Assembly: GCA_025266875.1 (NCBI GenBank)
Contig: JALLLT010000074.1
Location: 47,598-111,597 of the forward strand
Length of the DNA: 64,000 bases
Reading direction: 5' to 3'
DNA from: Fennellomyces sp. T-0311
Lineage: Eukaryota > Mucoromycota > Mucoromycetes > Mucorales > Lichtheimiaceae
A program made the position numbers and the translations under genes. Position 1 is the stretch's first letter. Each line of letters starts with the position of its first letter. A model generated the notes under the pieces. The model was given only the letters and a program-made list of their open reading frames with translations. It was not told the DNA's origin and made no database searches. Below are positions 23,513 through 34,751 of this stretch, piece by piece.

Positions 23513-24507
23513 TCCTTAGACTTGTGATCTTGCGATCTGCAACGTCGGCAGAGCTGTTCGCAATCAAACGCTCGGTGCCCTTCTGCGTTGCAATTGAAGC
23601 AACGAGTTGGCTGTTCCTCTTGAGCTTGGACGCCTTGTTTCATAATTTCTCGAGGGCCTTGCATGTTGCTTCCCAGTCCTATGTATGATTTAAAGAGGGC
23701 CTCCATTCGGTCAAGCGCATTTGCGAGACTATTGTTGAACTGCTCTTGTAATTGCTTTGTCTGGGCCGTGAGTGTCCCCTGCTGGTTACCGCCCACCTGT
23801 TGCACGGTGTGATTAACCGATACTACTGCTCTCTGGTGATGAGGGGCTAGCCCGTTTGCTGGGTGCGGTTGAGTAGAATACAGTAAAGCTCCTAGGCCTA
23901 CAGTGTGTCGAATGACTTCCATCTGCCTTTCTGCAGCAGCTAGCGCCTTGCGCAATTCCGTTAAAGTAGTGGGGTTTTCGGCTGCCACTAGATCTTGGTA
24001 CTCGGCTCGTAATCCACCAATGATGTCTGCCACTTTGTCTTCCGTGAGCATTTTCCTATCGCTCCCTTGTTCAAAACGTTTGGCAAGAGCGACCTTGTTC
24101 GTCATGTATTCTGAACCTTTCTCTTGCAGCAGCTGAACTCTTCTCCGATACTCGAGCATATATCGCGCGGTCCAACGCGGTGTCAGAAATGCGAGTTTAA
24201 ATTGGGCCGCAAATGACAAATCAGTATTGTCATCAAAGCCCGTAGACTCATCGTGGATGAACTCTTCTCGAAACCATTCTTTGGCTAACCCTTTCAGGGA
24301 GAGGCTAGCCATTTCGATTTTGCGACTTTCCATTTGCCAATTGTTGGCAACGGCGGCATCTTTGAATTCCTCCAGAAATTGCAGTGGATCATCCCGATCG
24401 GGATCACCATAGAATTTGGGGGCTTCGACACGATTGGTCTCCATATGGAATACCATGCATTGATTTTTAGGGGAAGAAGGAAGATTCGTGATTTCTTGTC
24501 CGGTCAT
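23437..24507 (-). CDS. Element C gag with two CCHC zinc knuckles
   Basis: 356 residues starting MTGQEITNLP at 24507. The capsid region has FYGDPDRDDPLQFLEEF and LSLKGLAKEWFREE, followed by YQDLVAAENPTTLTELRKAL. The nucleocapsid carries CFNCNAEGHRAFDC and, 5 residues on, CRRCRSQDHKSKDC. It ends PGRQ-TGA. No internal stop. Downstream pol lies in the -1 frame, so expression of Pol probably needs ribosomal frameshifting. Confidence 0.9.
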   Translation of the reverse strand: MTGQEITNLPSSPKNQCMVFHMETNRVEAPKFYGDPDRDDPLQFLEEFKDAAVANNWQMESRKIEMASLSLKGLAKEWFREEFIHDESTGFDDNTDLSFAAQFKLAFLTPRWTARYMLEYRRRVQLLQEKGSEYMTNKVALAKRFEQGSDRKMLTEDKVADIIGGLRAEYQDLVAAENPTTLTELRKALAAAERQMEVIRHTVGLGALLYSTQPHPANGLAPHHQRAVVSVNHTVQQVGGNQQGTLTAQTKQLQEQFNNSLANALDRMEALFKSYIGLGSNMQGPREIMKQGVQAQEEQPTRCFNCNAEGHRAFDCEQLCRRCRSQDHKSKDCPARQRTQPKAQASSSTDFWPGRQ

Positions 24508-24619
24508 GTGTGGTATAAAGTGTTTCAGATGCAGGATTAGTCTTGGCGTACTAGCCGAACGATCACAGGTGTTTCGTGAGCAGATAGTGTGGAGGCCTCG
24601 CCCAGCTTCTCCACCACTT

Positions 24620-25069
24620 TGTTGCGAGGGTTTTATTTCTTTTAGGCGTCACTACCTGCCAATAACAATGTTACATTTAAGCGATTGGTTTGGGGATGTA
24701 AACTTCTTAATGACGGGAAAGGGAACGTACCAGTCAAATACTGGGTAACAAGTATACAGTGAGTTATAAGCGATACAAATGTAATCAGGAATGGTAGACA
24801 ACAAGTGCAAAACTATATAATCCAGCATTGTCGTTAATATTCGGTACCGTCGTAAGCTTTCGTGAGAGCTCTTAAGTCACCACGTACAAAGAGGAAACGG
24901 CCACTTTTCTTCAACTATACGGAGTCAAAGGGATTTGTGGGAAGAAAGAATCTGTCTTTTTATTGTGAGGGTTTGGTAGATTATATGTATGAGCTATAGT
25001 TTGTGTTCCACATGATAGTTAGCAGGGAATCTTGTTGCTTTAGGTTGCGTGTTGAGTTACTTCTCTACA
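24620..25069 (-). repeat. Right (5') LTR of element C, 450 bp
   Basis: Plus-strand ends are TGTTGCGAGGG and CTTCTCTACA. It contains the uninterrupted GAGTTATAAGCG, which serves as the empty site for Tc1/mariner-like element 1. The adjoining 24508-24619 is the untranslated leader with the primer-binding-like TGGTGGAGAAGC. Confidence 0.95.
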
Positions 25070-27224
25070 CTGCCAAGTGTTTGGTTGTCTTGCAAACATA
25101 AGAGAAAATGGGCGAGAGCCATGGATGGCCGCATGCTTCGAGTTGATAGCAAGCTGAGTGGCAGAAAGGTACAGATCCCAATCTGTTTTCTTACCAAGTA
25201 GTCTCTTGTTGAGAACCGACTTTGTGGTATGTACCCATTTCTCGGCAACACCATTGGCGCGTGGATGCCATGGAGCAACCAGGCGATGGTCTACACCGGA
25301 GTGTTCAACCACGAGACGAACAAGCTCATTTGAGAATTCGGCGCCATTGTCAGACTGTAGCACTTTGGGCCAGCCAACAAGGTTGAAGACGTTGATAAGC
25401 TGTTTTGCGATGGTCAGAGAGGTTTTGTCTGGAATTGCACGGAGTATGCAGAAACGCGAGAAGATGTCAACCATGACGAGAATGTAGTTGTTCCCACTTG
25501 GGGTAGTAGCATTCATATCTGCCAAGTCAATAGCCCAGTGATCGCCAGGACGATCTGCAGTGATTCTGCGTAAAGGTGAATAACCGTGTTTGCCAACGTT
25601 GAATCTTTGACATTCAGGACACTTAGCTACGGTGTTAAGTGCATCTTGCTTTATGGTATTCCAGTGGAAACCGTCGCTATGCAACTCGTTGATAATGGCG
25701 TCGGTGCCAAAGTGACCGTTGAGATGAGCATTCATAAGTAGATCGCTACGTGCGCTCTCTGGTGGAGTGATGTAGTCAATGAGTTCCGCTGCGCGTTGAT
25801 TGTGCGTAGTAGTGGAAGAAGAGGCTTGTGTGCTCTTGTTTTTCCGAGACGAGATAAAATCGCCTAAATAAGAAGAACGTGCGAAATTGTTGTCTTCGTC
25901 TGACACATTACCCCTCTCCAGCACGTTCGATGGAAAGAGGCAACTTAATGCATCGGGAAGGATGTTGCGAATGCCAGGCAGATATACAACGTCGAAGTCG
26001 TAATTGCAAATAGTGTCGAGCCAGTTGACCATCATTGGAGATGCTACCGGTTGAGTGTGCAGATATTGCAGGGACTTGTGGTCACACATGACCATGAGTT
26101 TGTGTTGCCAAGTAAACTTGTGGAACTTGGTCAAGCCATAAACAATCGCTAAAAGTTCCCGGCGACTAGTTGAATAGTTGCATTCAGCTTTGTTCAGGGA
26201 ACGAGCCATAAAGCCAATGTAGCGGTAGGTATTGTCCACGATCTGGTAGAGACAACAGCTGATTGAGTACTGAGAAGCATCAGTGGCCAAGTAGTAAGGC
26301 AAGCCTTCTACAGGTTGGCTAAGAACTGGTGCAGATTGTAAGGCGAGTTTGACCTTGTTGAAGGCAATTGAATGCTCTTCAGTCCATATACCCTCAAGGC
26401 TTTTAGCCGAGCGAAGGGCGTCCAATGGCGCAGTGATGTATGCATAGTTGGGAATGTGTTCCCTAAAATAGCCAGTAAGGCCAAGAAAGGACATGATGTC
26501 TTTGCCTGTTTTGGGTTGTGGCCAATCCGTGACGTTACAGAATTTGCGTGGATCAGGCGCGATGATGCCTTCCTGAATGCAATAGCCAAGGAGATAGACA
26601 CATTTCTGATAGAAGCGTGCTTTGTCAATGTTGATACAAAGGTTGTATTCAGTCAGTCGACGGATAGTGCAAGAAGTTGCTTCAAGCAGCGAGTCAAAAT
26701 CATCACCCCAAATGATGGCATCATCAATGTAGAATTGAGTCCGCTCGAGGTCATGGGTGATTGTGTGCAACGTGTGCATGTAGTGGCTACTAGCACCTGC
26801 TAGACCAAAAGGCATTCTGGCAAACATGTATTGGCGACCATCGAAGGTGAATGATACCTTATGTTGGTGACCAGGAAAGATAGGTAGTGCCGTAAAGGCG
26901 TCGCTCAAGTTAAGAAAAATGAAGTATTTTGCGAGTCGCAGTTTTCTGAAAATATTCTTGATAAGCAGAATCGGGTATCTTGAGACTTCACTAATGGCGT
27001 TAAGTCTGCGTGGGTCAAGACAAATTCTTAAGGATTTGATGTTCCCGGAGGAATCACACTTAGGAACGAAGGTAAGAGGGTTGTTAAAAGTGTTGCCTGG
27101 AGGTGCAGGAACAACAACGCCGTCATTGATCCGTTTGTTGATCTGTTCCCGAATTGCCGGCATTGCCTTATCAGGTAAGGGATATTGCTGTTTATAAGCT
27201 GTTTCGCCTTCCTTGGTAGGAATA
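25070..27224 (-). pseudogene. Element B pol middle: RT, RNase H, integrase core
   Basis: A long open stretch, cut at both ends by insertions (CACTA on the right, C on the left). RT: AMPAIREQINKRINDGVVV, RICLDPRRLNAI, FLNLSDAFTALPI, and the active site FYIDDAIIWGDD. RNase H: YYLATDASQYSISCCL and MVMCDHKSLQYL. Integrase: the HLNGHFG..CPECQRF zinc finger, then HWAIDLADMNA (Asp), VLQSDNGAEFSN (Asp) and HPRANGVAEKWVHTTK (Glu). The reading joins LPEAMLY (37300) on one side and QDYSKTQLADMN (15080) on the other. Confidence 0.92.
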
Positions 27225-27227
27225 TAG

Positions 27228-28054
27228 CACTACAAAAAAGGATATCTTTCAGTATCTGTCAGTGGCTGAAAGATGTGCTGAAAGATTCATCTTTCAGACT
27301 TATTTCAGCCTTCTAAAATGTTTGCCTAAAAGGTTATATTTCAGAAATCTTTCAGACATACTGTCAGCATGCTGAAATATGCACTCTGCGAAAACAGTTG
27401 CTACGATATACAAATTTACTTACGAGGATTATGGTTTTTTAATAGCAATGCTTTTGACTCCGTTATTAACGCTACATGAGGTTACATTGTTACATCATGT
27501 TGTCATTACGTAACAAATTAAAGACAACATTACCGACTTACTCATTGTACTTTTTTTTCAAACACTTCACCCATCACCTCATTTTGTTTTATTAATCTTA
27601 CTTCAGCTGCATATATATTGATATAGATACAAATAACAAATATATACTTTCTACTTGTGATTATTATTGGTACAGACTACCTGAATTGCGCGAGAATTTA
27701 AGTTCTCGGCATATATTTGCAGAAGCATATTATTGGCAAGCTGTAAAGTGGTCTTTATGTCTCTAAAAGTCCACAAGTAGAAAGATATGGTTGTGTGTCA
27801 CAGAGCACCATATGGAATAAGGTATTTTTAGAGAAACGGACGGCTTGTTACCGAGAGTGTTACACCACAGCACTGCACCTTTAACCACCTTCCGTTCCAA
27901 AGGTTCATCTTGAATTATAAACGAGTACTCTCTGTTATCTTTTATACTAACATTGCCTGAAGGTATAATTAATGAATTACTGCTGATGCAATCTTCGGAT
28001 TATCTTCAATTTAGATTCTTGATTATGACGAAGTACTGATGCACAAGTTATGTA
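27228..28054. repeat. Left TIR and subterminal region of the CACTA element
   Basis: No gene. About ten CTTTCAG/CTGAAAG heptamers in both orientations lie within 27245-27375. The remainder to 28054 is AT-rich with no recognisable feature. Confidence 0.75.
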
Positions 28055-30691
28055 TGGTGCATACTGTTTTGAATAGTGAAGAATTTTCAAATCCCGATGA
28101 AAAACTTCCAGATGTATAAACGCAACGAGAAGTTGGTATTTTCTAAAACGGCGCACAATATCTATTTGTTATGCTATAAAGAACAATTATTGTGCGGGAA
28201 ATTGCATGAAAACAAAAACTGGAGAAGTTTAAAGGGTTCAAAGTTTTGTCGGAAAATGAAATTTAAGCAGAGGGGTCCTGGATTTCGAACAGGGCATCTT
28301 ATCCCGTAGGCGTACTTTAAGCTGTGTGTAACCATAATGACATTGTGTAACTATACTTCTCGATGCTGCGGTTGTGGCTGTCATTCTTCCCTTCTCTTTT
28401 CTTCTTTCAATATGCCACGAAGCAAGCGTTCCAAGGCAGCTCTTAAGAAGCTCCGTGATAAAGACGGAAACTACGTAAAAGCTCCAACATCAGTGGAAGT
28501 AACCAGTTCAATTGACATTGCTGACGATTTCGCGATCTTGGATGAACTTTCGGAAAGTGAGAGTGAAGAGCTATTGAAGGAGGCGTCATATCAGCCAAGC
28601 GCCCTTACCTGCCTTTCCGATACAACAGAGAAGACTTCCCGCGGAAAATACTGGGGTACTGGACGTACAACAAAATGGGACAAAAAGCGAAAGGCAGCAG
28701 AAATGGTCATAGGAAATATGTCAATTTCTAGTTTTTTCCTTCCTATCGCAACCCTCAACCTCACAGCAGCCGAAAATACGGTTACTGTGGAATCAGAGTC
28801 TCAGATGAACCCAGCTGATTTTGTTGATTCTGAAATCATTGATATGGTATTTCCATATGACAATGACATCGACGCAATGAAAGCCGCATACAAAGCCTTG
28901 GAGCCTATTGCTGATACCCACATGAATCAGACGCACCCAGCAAACAGTATGCCCGATTACGAACGATCTAAGTACAGAAGCGTCTACTGGTACTTCGGGT
29001 ATCGCATCGCAGGCATGCGGACAATGAAGGCATCGCAAGAGGCAGCAGCCAAGGCATGGACGAAACCTTCGAAATATTACCGCCCATTATCGATCCGACT
29101 TTGGGCAAAGGAATACCTACAGTTTCAAAAAATATTGGAACACCAAAAAGGGAAGCATGCGAAAAGAGCTTCTCTTTTGAACGATGAAGACATCCAACTT
29201 GCTGCCAAGGATTTGATCCTAAACACAAGGCAAACAAAGCGTACCTTGGGGGATATTGCCAAAGACCTAAACACAAAGGTTATACCTAACCTGATTGGAA
29301 TGCCAGGCAATATCTCTCCTTCAGTTCTTCGAAACCATATGATTTCTTGGGGATATCGATATGCAAAGTATAAGAAAGACGTTTACTTCGACGGCCATGA
29401 ACGCGCTGATGTTGTGGAATACCGCAAAGAATGGACAAAGCGCATGGTGGAGCGCAAGAAGTTGATGGAGGACTACGAAGGAGACGAAGAAGAGATAGTC
29501 AAGGCGCCGGTGATACCAAACGGTAAAAAGAAAATTGTGATAGTTACTCACGACGAGAGTACTTTCTACTCAAACGATGCGAAGGAAGACGTGTGGACGC
29601 ATGAGGACGAATCCACTATCCGTAAAAAGTCAATTGGTGGATCCATTATGGTTAGTGAATTCCAGTGTCCTTGCCATGGAACAATGAGATCGAGAGCCTG
29701 GACATCACGTACCTTCAAGGAAGCCAACAGCCGTAACGGTTATTGGAAAGCCACTGATCTGTATACCCAACTGGTGGATGATGCAATCCCATTATTTGAA
29801 CGGCTTCATGACGATTGCCAGGCGCTCTTTATCTTTGACCAGTCAAGCAACCATCGAGCGTATCCAGACGATGCTCTTTTGGTATCCCGAATGAACTTAG
29901 AAGATAAGGAAATTGTCAAGGATGCCCCAAGGCCCATGCGAAATGGCTGGATGATGTACAAAGGCAACGTCCTTTCACAGCCAATGTACTACAGCAAATT
30001 GGTGAGCGTTAGAACAAACAGAGGAGGAACAAGAGAGGTCGAGCATTTCTATGCTAAAGGCGTCCGTACTGTCCTAAAAGAACGCAATCTTGGGCGCTTT
30101 AAAGAGTTTGAGGACCAAGGCAAGACATGGAAGGCAAAATGCGGCGAAAAAGAGCCACAAGATGAAGAAGGAAACTGCTGTCCGTATCATATGCTGTCAC
30201 AGCAACCCGATTTCAATGGTCAAAAGACCATGCTTGAAGAAGTTGTGGTAGAGAAAGGTCACATTTTTGACCTGTACCCAAAATTTCACTGCGAAACCAA
30301 CTGGATTGAACGCTACTGGGGAGCCGCAAAACTAATCGCACGTAGAGAATGTGACTATTCGTTGCCTGCATTGCGGAAGAACCTCAATGGCTTCCTTGAT
30401 TCAATTTCGCCAGTGTATAACGATCCTGACGGCGAGGTTACCCCTACGAAGATCAGGCGCTTTTACAAGCGTTGCTGGAGATATATCCAGGCATACCATG
30501 ACATTGCTGATGGAAAAGAAGCATATGACTCAGTCAAAAAGTTTACTACACGTACATATGCCTCACATCGCAGACCAGGTGTTTGCGACTAACATAATAC
30601 AGTTGTCGGCACATTATTGATCCGCGGGGATTAAAAAATTTGAGGATTTCGAACAAAATAAAGTTTTTACGATTCAAAACAGTATGCATCA
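28055..30691. mobile_element. Tc1/mariner-like element 2, 2,637 bp, TA TSD, inside the CACTA element
   Basis: The ends TGGTGCATACTGTTTTGAAT and, inverted, TGATGCATACTGTTTTGAAT differ at one of 20 positions. TA flanks it at 28053-28054 and 30692-30693. The first bases (TGGTGCA) match element 1, and the encoded protein is homologous to its transposase. Confidence 0.9.
28412..30592 (+). CDS. DDE transposase of Tc1/mariner-like element 2, single exon
   Basis: 726 residues. I chose the ATG at 28412 (MPRSKRSKAAL) rather than the in-frame ATG at 28337 because it aligns with the start of element 1. Blocks in order: a basic/acidic N-terminus; WDKKRKAAEMVIGNMSISSF; the basic tract EHQKGKHAKRASLLND; GYRYAKYKKDVYFDGHERA; VTHDESTFYSNDAK (first Asp); GGSIMVSEF; LFIFDQSSNH (second Asp); NCCPYHMLSQQPDF; LYPKFHCETNWIERYWG (Glu). 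The second Asp and Glu are about 155 residues apart. The frame is open throughout and has no intron, unlike element 1. It looks intact. A TTCAATATGCC start context suits a eukaryotic gene. Confidence 0.92.
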   Translation: MPRSKRSKAALKKLRDKDGNYVKAPTSVEVTSSIDIADDFAILDELSESESEELLKEASYQPSALTCLSDTTEKTSRGKYWGTGRTTKWDKKRKAAEMVIGNMSISSFFLPIATLNLTAAENTVTVESESQMNPADFVDSEIIDMVFPYDNDIDAMKAAYKALEPIADTHMNQTHPANSMPDYERSKYRSVYWYFGYRIAGMRTMKASQEAAAKAWTKPSKYYRPLSIRLWAKEYLQFQKILEHQKGKHAKRASLLNDEDIQLAAKDLILNTRQTKRTLGDIAKDLNTKVIPNLIGMPGNISPSVLRNHMISWGYRYAKYKKDVYFDGHERADVVEYRKEWTKRMVERKKLMEDYEGDEEEIVKAPVIPNGKKKIVIVTHDESTFYSNDAKEDVWTHEDESTIRKKSIGGSIMVSEFQCPCHGTMRSRAWTSRTFKEANSRNGYWKATDLYTQLVDDAIPLFERLHDDCQALFIFDQSSNHRAYPDDALLVSRMNLEDKEIVKDAPRPMRNGWMMYKGNVLSQPMYYSKLVSVRTNRGGTREVEHFYAKGVRTVLKERNLGRFKEFEDQGKTWKAKCGEKEPQDEEGNCCPYHMLSQQPDFNGQKTMLEEVVVEKGHIFDLYPKFHCETNWIERYWGAAKLIARRECDYSLPALRKNLNGFLDSISPVYNDPDGEVTPTKIRRFYKRCWRYIQAYHDIADGKEAYDSVKKFTTRTYASHRRPGVCD

Positions 30692-30807
30692 TACGACTTC
30701 TCTCTTTGGTGCGATGAAAACAGACAAGTAAGGTTATGATGTTGTTACCGTATTTAAAGAGTTTAGGGTTGTGTTCAGTGGAATAATCCTCATTCAATTT
30801 CAAAATT

Positions 30808-31466
30808 ATGAGCTACGACGCAAGCACGAACAATGACAAGTAATTTTATATGATCCATATCAAACTAACAGCACCACTAACTCTGATGTAGTATTCTGGA
30901 TGAGATTGCAGAGGTCCAAAAGACCTTCCCGAAGGAGGACGACGACTGGCTGGTCAACAGCAATGCCGCGAAAAAGCTGAACGAATTTGAGGAGATGATG
31001 GCTGACCTTCGCCGTTATCTGTAAGTACCCCTGTATATACGCGACTTCATCATAACCAAGTGTTAATCATAATAATTTAGTGTAATAGAGGCGCTGAAGG
31101 AAAACAGTGACGATGAGTATGTTCTCGCATCATACTATCGTGGTTATTATAGGGGAGAGAGTGCGCTTCAGGAGGTGGTGAAAAGAAAATGGTATGACGG
31201 ATACGTTTATTTTTATCAAAAATATGATGCTGACGATTTATGCTTATAGGAACCAGAGTCGAAATCTTCTTTTTGCTTTGCAGCTGGACAATTACGTTTC
31301 CAGACGCAGCTGCTACATCCCATAGAGGTACGAGTCCCATAAGGACATGTATTTTGGACGGAAGCGTGAGGCAGACGAACAGGAGGATGAAGATGACGAT
31401 GACACACTCCCTCCATCCGATCTCGAGGATGAACGCCCAGCAAAACGCCAGCGTAGCACAGATTAA
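30808..31466 (+). pseudogene. Small acidic gene inside the CACTA element, one in-frame TAG
   Basis: Apparent exons: MSYDASTNND (30808), ILDEIAEVQKTFPKEDDDWL..MADLRRYL, VIEALKENSDDEYVLASYY..VVKRKW, then NQSRNLLFALQLDNYV, separated by short introns with GTAAGT/GTATGA donors. A TAG near 31323 interrupts CYIP and RYESHKDMYFGRKR. After it the same frame runs to a strongly acidic tail and a basic end (PAKRQRSTD, TAA). I recognise no domain. It lies outside Tc1/mariner-like element 2 and upstream of the Tnp2-type gene, so it probably belongs to the CACTA element. Confidence 0.55.
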
Positions 31467-31559
31467 TTGTCTTGGAATAAATGGCATTCTGTGCACAGAC
31501 CATTTTTTTACTTTGTCTTTTCTTTTGTAATCAATTGATACACTACTCTGCGATCCAAA

Positions 31560-34500
31560 ATGCCATCCTATCGTCCATGCCACTGTAGTGAATGCAAGGG
31601 TGCCAAAAATCAGTTACCGCGCACCATTGTGAATCACGTACTTCGAGATGAAGAGAGAGAGCTTAATATGCTGGTTGGCAATGGTATATAGCTATATACA
31701 CAGAAAGCACAACGGTGCTTCGATATCTTGCTCACTGAAGTTCTTCCCGTAGCTAACGAAGCTTCTGCTGTGAATGACAACAACACGTCTCTTACTGATA
31801 ATGAGGATAACAACTACCAAATGGACGTCGACGATGGTAGGCCATAAATTATGATTGATGTATGCTTGAAGTTGCTAAAGCAAATTAGATCAAGACCAGG
31901 CCGGATGGATTGCCGACGATTTCCACCACTTCCACGATGAACAACAACAGCAGCAGCAATCGATACCAGAAGTTCAGAAAACTCGCGATGCCGGAGGCTT
32001 CGCTGCTTTTGAGCAGGAGCATGTGCTGCAAACAGTTGAAGAAGCGGAAATGGAGATGTTTGAAGACGAGGATGACTTTCTTCCTGATGTGACTACAATT
32101 GAAGAAGCTGTTCCCGAAAGTATGCTCAGTCTTAATTTATTCCACGATACCCTTTCTGACATTTTTCTATATTAGACCATATGCCAATCCAAAATTTGCT
32201 CTACTTCATTGCCTACTTCGTTTCGCTTTTCCACTTGCTCTCACTCACTGACAAGGCTGCAACGACGCTGCTCTATTTCTTCAACATGATATTGCCACTG
32301 TTCAGCAGCGATGCTGGCATCACAGTTGCACCATCCACTGTGAAGAAAGTAATCGGCTTCGACCAGTACTCAAGTCAAGTCAAGCGCATTGTTGTATGTC
32401 CTGAATGCCATAAAACGTATGATATGGTTCGCGAAGAAATCCCGCTTACGTTTGACTATGTCCGCTATCCGAATCACCCTTGGGCAAGCCATCGCCAACC
32501 ATGTGGGCACTCTCTGTTCAAGGATGCACAGAAGCAGCGACCACGCAAGGAATATGCATACAATAGCCTCAAAGAGCATATCAAGCAGCTGTTTGCGCGC
32601 GAAGGCTTTGAGGAAAGCATTAACCTGTGGCGTAATCGCCAAGTGCTGCCGGAAACTTATTCTGACATATATGATGGAGATATGTGGCACGCAATTCGAG
32701 ACCCTGACGACGAGTTATACAGTTATGTCGAGGATCATCGCCGAGCACTCCTTCTTACATTGAATATTGATTGGTTTAACCCGTTCGAAGGGTCAATGTA
32801 TTCATGTGGTGCTATATATCTGACTATCAACAATCTTCCTCGTACGCAACGCTTCAAAAAAGAAAACGTCATTCTTGTCGGGATCATGCCTGAGCCAAAA
32901 GAACCATCCACATATGAGATCAATAATTATCTCAAGCCCCTCGTCGACGAATTGGAAGAATTGTACCGGAGAGGAGTCAACGCTCCTACTGACAACCCAG
33001 ACCTCGAAGATGATCATGTACAAGCAGCGCTGCTTAATGTCGCCTGCGATATACATGCCGCAAGAAAGGTATGTGGCTTTCTAGGCCATATGAGTCGTCG
33101 CGCTTGCAACAAGTGTGATCGAACATTTGAGATCGTCGATGGCAGCGTGCAGTATTCTGGTTTCACCACTGTTTACGACCAGCAAACTGCGGATCAAAAC
33201 CGTGCTGCTGCCGCCGAATGGCTTAAAGCAACCACAAAGTCAGGCCAGGAAGAGAAGGAGAAGCAGTTTGGTGTACGATGGTTGCAGCTGCACCGACTTT
33301 TGTACTTTGACGTAGTCAACTGTACAATCGTTGATCCAATGCATAACCTATTGTTCGGGACAACTGAGCATATGATGAAGACATGGATCGAGAATGGGGA
33401 CCTTACCAACGAGCATATGCAGAGCATCAAGACCAAAGCTGAATGCATCATCGTTCCGCCAAACTTTGACGTCTTAAAGACACAGAATATCTCGTCCTCT
33501 GGATTCTCGTTTATGAAGGCAGCGGACTGGAAAAGTTGGTGTTTGATTTATTCGCCATATCTACTCCATGGGTTACTCCACAAGGCCAAGTTTGACAACT
33601 GGATGAGCTTTGTCAATGCCTGCCGTTTGTTATTCAAGCCTTCGTTAACAAAAGCAGAGGTCGACAGCGCTCACACATTCCTGCTCGATTTCTGCACAGA
33701 GTTTGAGGCGCTTTACGGCGGCGATAAAGTTACTCCAAACATGCATATGCACATCCACCTCCACAAGACCATCGGTTCATTCGGTCCGGTATATGCATAT
33801 TGGCTTTTCGGATTCGAACGCTATAACGGGATGCTTGGGCGGATTCAAACCAACCGCAAAGATTCCTTCGAGGTGACGTTTATGAAACGGTTTATAGAGC
33901 TTACTTTGTCTACAAACTTCATCAACTCACCAAAGGCAAAAGCTCGCCTCAATGTCCAACAAAGAGAGTTTTTGACACTTATGGCCAACACCCCACCATC
34001 CTCCACCATTGCTGCTCGCTTAAACTCGGCTGATGCTTTCAATATCCACGAGTTTACCCTTAACTCAACCCAGTTACGCAACTCAACTGGCGCAGAAGTA
34101 CTTCCTCCGGGCAGTATTACAAGCAACTTCCAGTCCTGCAGTCTTGGACGCTCATTGCTTTATCATGCTCTTGTCGAATATTATAATGTGACATACCACG
34201 GCCGCACTAATCATGGTGTATGCGATCATCTAAATCCGAAACCTGGATGTGTGATCATCAACCCAGATATCGACAAGTTCATGTCACTGACCCTCCAAGG
34301 ATACCAGTATCAGTGCATTGAAGGAAGAGCCATTCGTGGATCTTATATCCAAGCAATCTTTCTCCAAAGCAACAGCAACCACACGACCGCATATCCTGGG
34401 CAGGTCCAATTCTACTTCAGGCACAAGCAGGTAATTGCTGGTCACGAGCAAGAGCATTACTTCGCCTACGTTCGTTGGTACCTTTCTCATCCTACTGGTC

Positions 34501-34679
34501 AAAATTTTGAGAGCGAAGACTTGTATGTATGGGATGAAGAGTTTGAAAGGATAAGCTTTCATTCCATACTTCCAGTTGCACGGATCTATTCGCCAGTTGC
34601 CATTGCAAAGTACAAAGCTACTGCACGTTCAAAACCGTGTATTCTTGTAATTCCAGTGCTGAAAAAAGTGCATGCATAA
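31560..34679 (+). CDS. CACTA Tnp2-type transposase
   Basis: Catalytic transposase of the CACTA element. Start ATG at 31560 (MPSYRPCHCSECKGA, a Cys cluster typical of the N-terminus of fungal Tnp2 proteins). Three short introns precede the long final exon (from about 32176). That exon contains CPECHKTYDMV, PCGHSLF, FNPFEGSMYSCGAIYLTINN (substrate-domain region), ILVGIMPEPKEPS, CDIHAARKVCGFLGHMS, CNKCDR, TIVDPMHNLLFGTTEHMM and MHMHIHLHKTIGSFGPVYAY followed by FERYNGMLG. These are the landmarks of the Tnp2 family. The final exon is open for over 830 codons and ends with TAA. It appears intact. Confidence 0.92.
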
Positions 34680-34751
34680 ATTATCGTGGCCAAAAAAGCC
34701 CATGCCCAGCCCTCCACCTTACCACGCTGGTTTATTTTTTATTATTTTTTT

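Larger units (their letters stand above)
15088..25069 (-). mobile_element. LTR retrotransposon C, full length, TSD CTGC, in B integrase
   Basis: Two 450-bp LTRs (15088-18525 including a 2,988-bp insertion, and 24620-25069) enclose gag and pol on the minus strand. CTGC lies at 15084-15087 and 25070-25073. After the right-hand (5') LTR the minus strand reads AAG then TGGTGGAGAAGCTGGGC, a primer-binding-site-like TGG start matching a tRNA ending ..CCCAGCTTCTCCACCA. Without the nested element it is 6,994 bp. By eye the LTRs differ at about six positions, all transitions. The only lesion I see in the coding part is one TAG near the pol end. Confidence 0.93.

Noticed and set aside
28262..28335. tRNA-like stretch on the minus strand (T-arm-like CCTGTTCGAAATCCAGG and GTACGCCTACGG)
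   Set aside because: The T-arm pairs, but no convincing acceptor stem, D-arm or anticodon stem can be folded around it; at most a decayed tRNA or tRNA-derived fragment.
28337..28411. Upstream in-frame ATG of the element 2 transposase
   Set aside because: The extra residues (Cys-rich) have no counterpart in element 1, whose start aligns with the ATG at 28412.
31077..31583. 168-codon minus-strand reading frame overlapping the small CACTA gene
   Set aside because: It lies opposite a spliced plus-strand gene with good codon structure and shows no recognisable motif; an antisense shadow.
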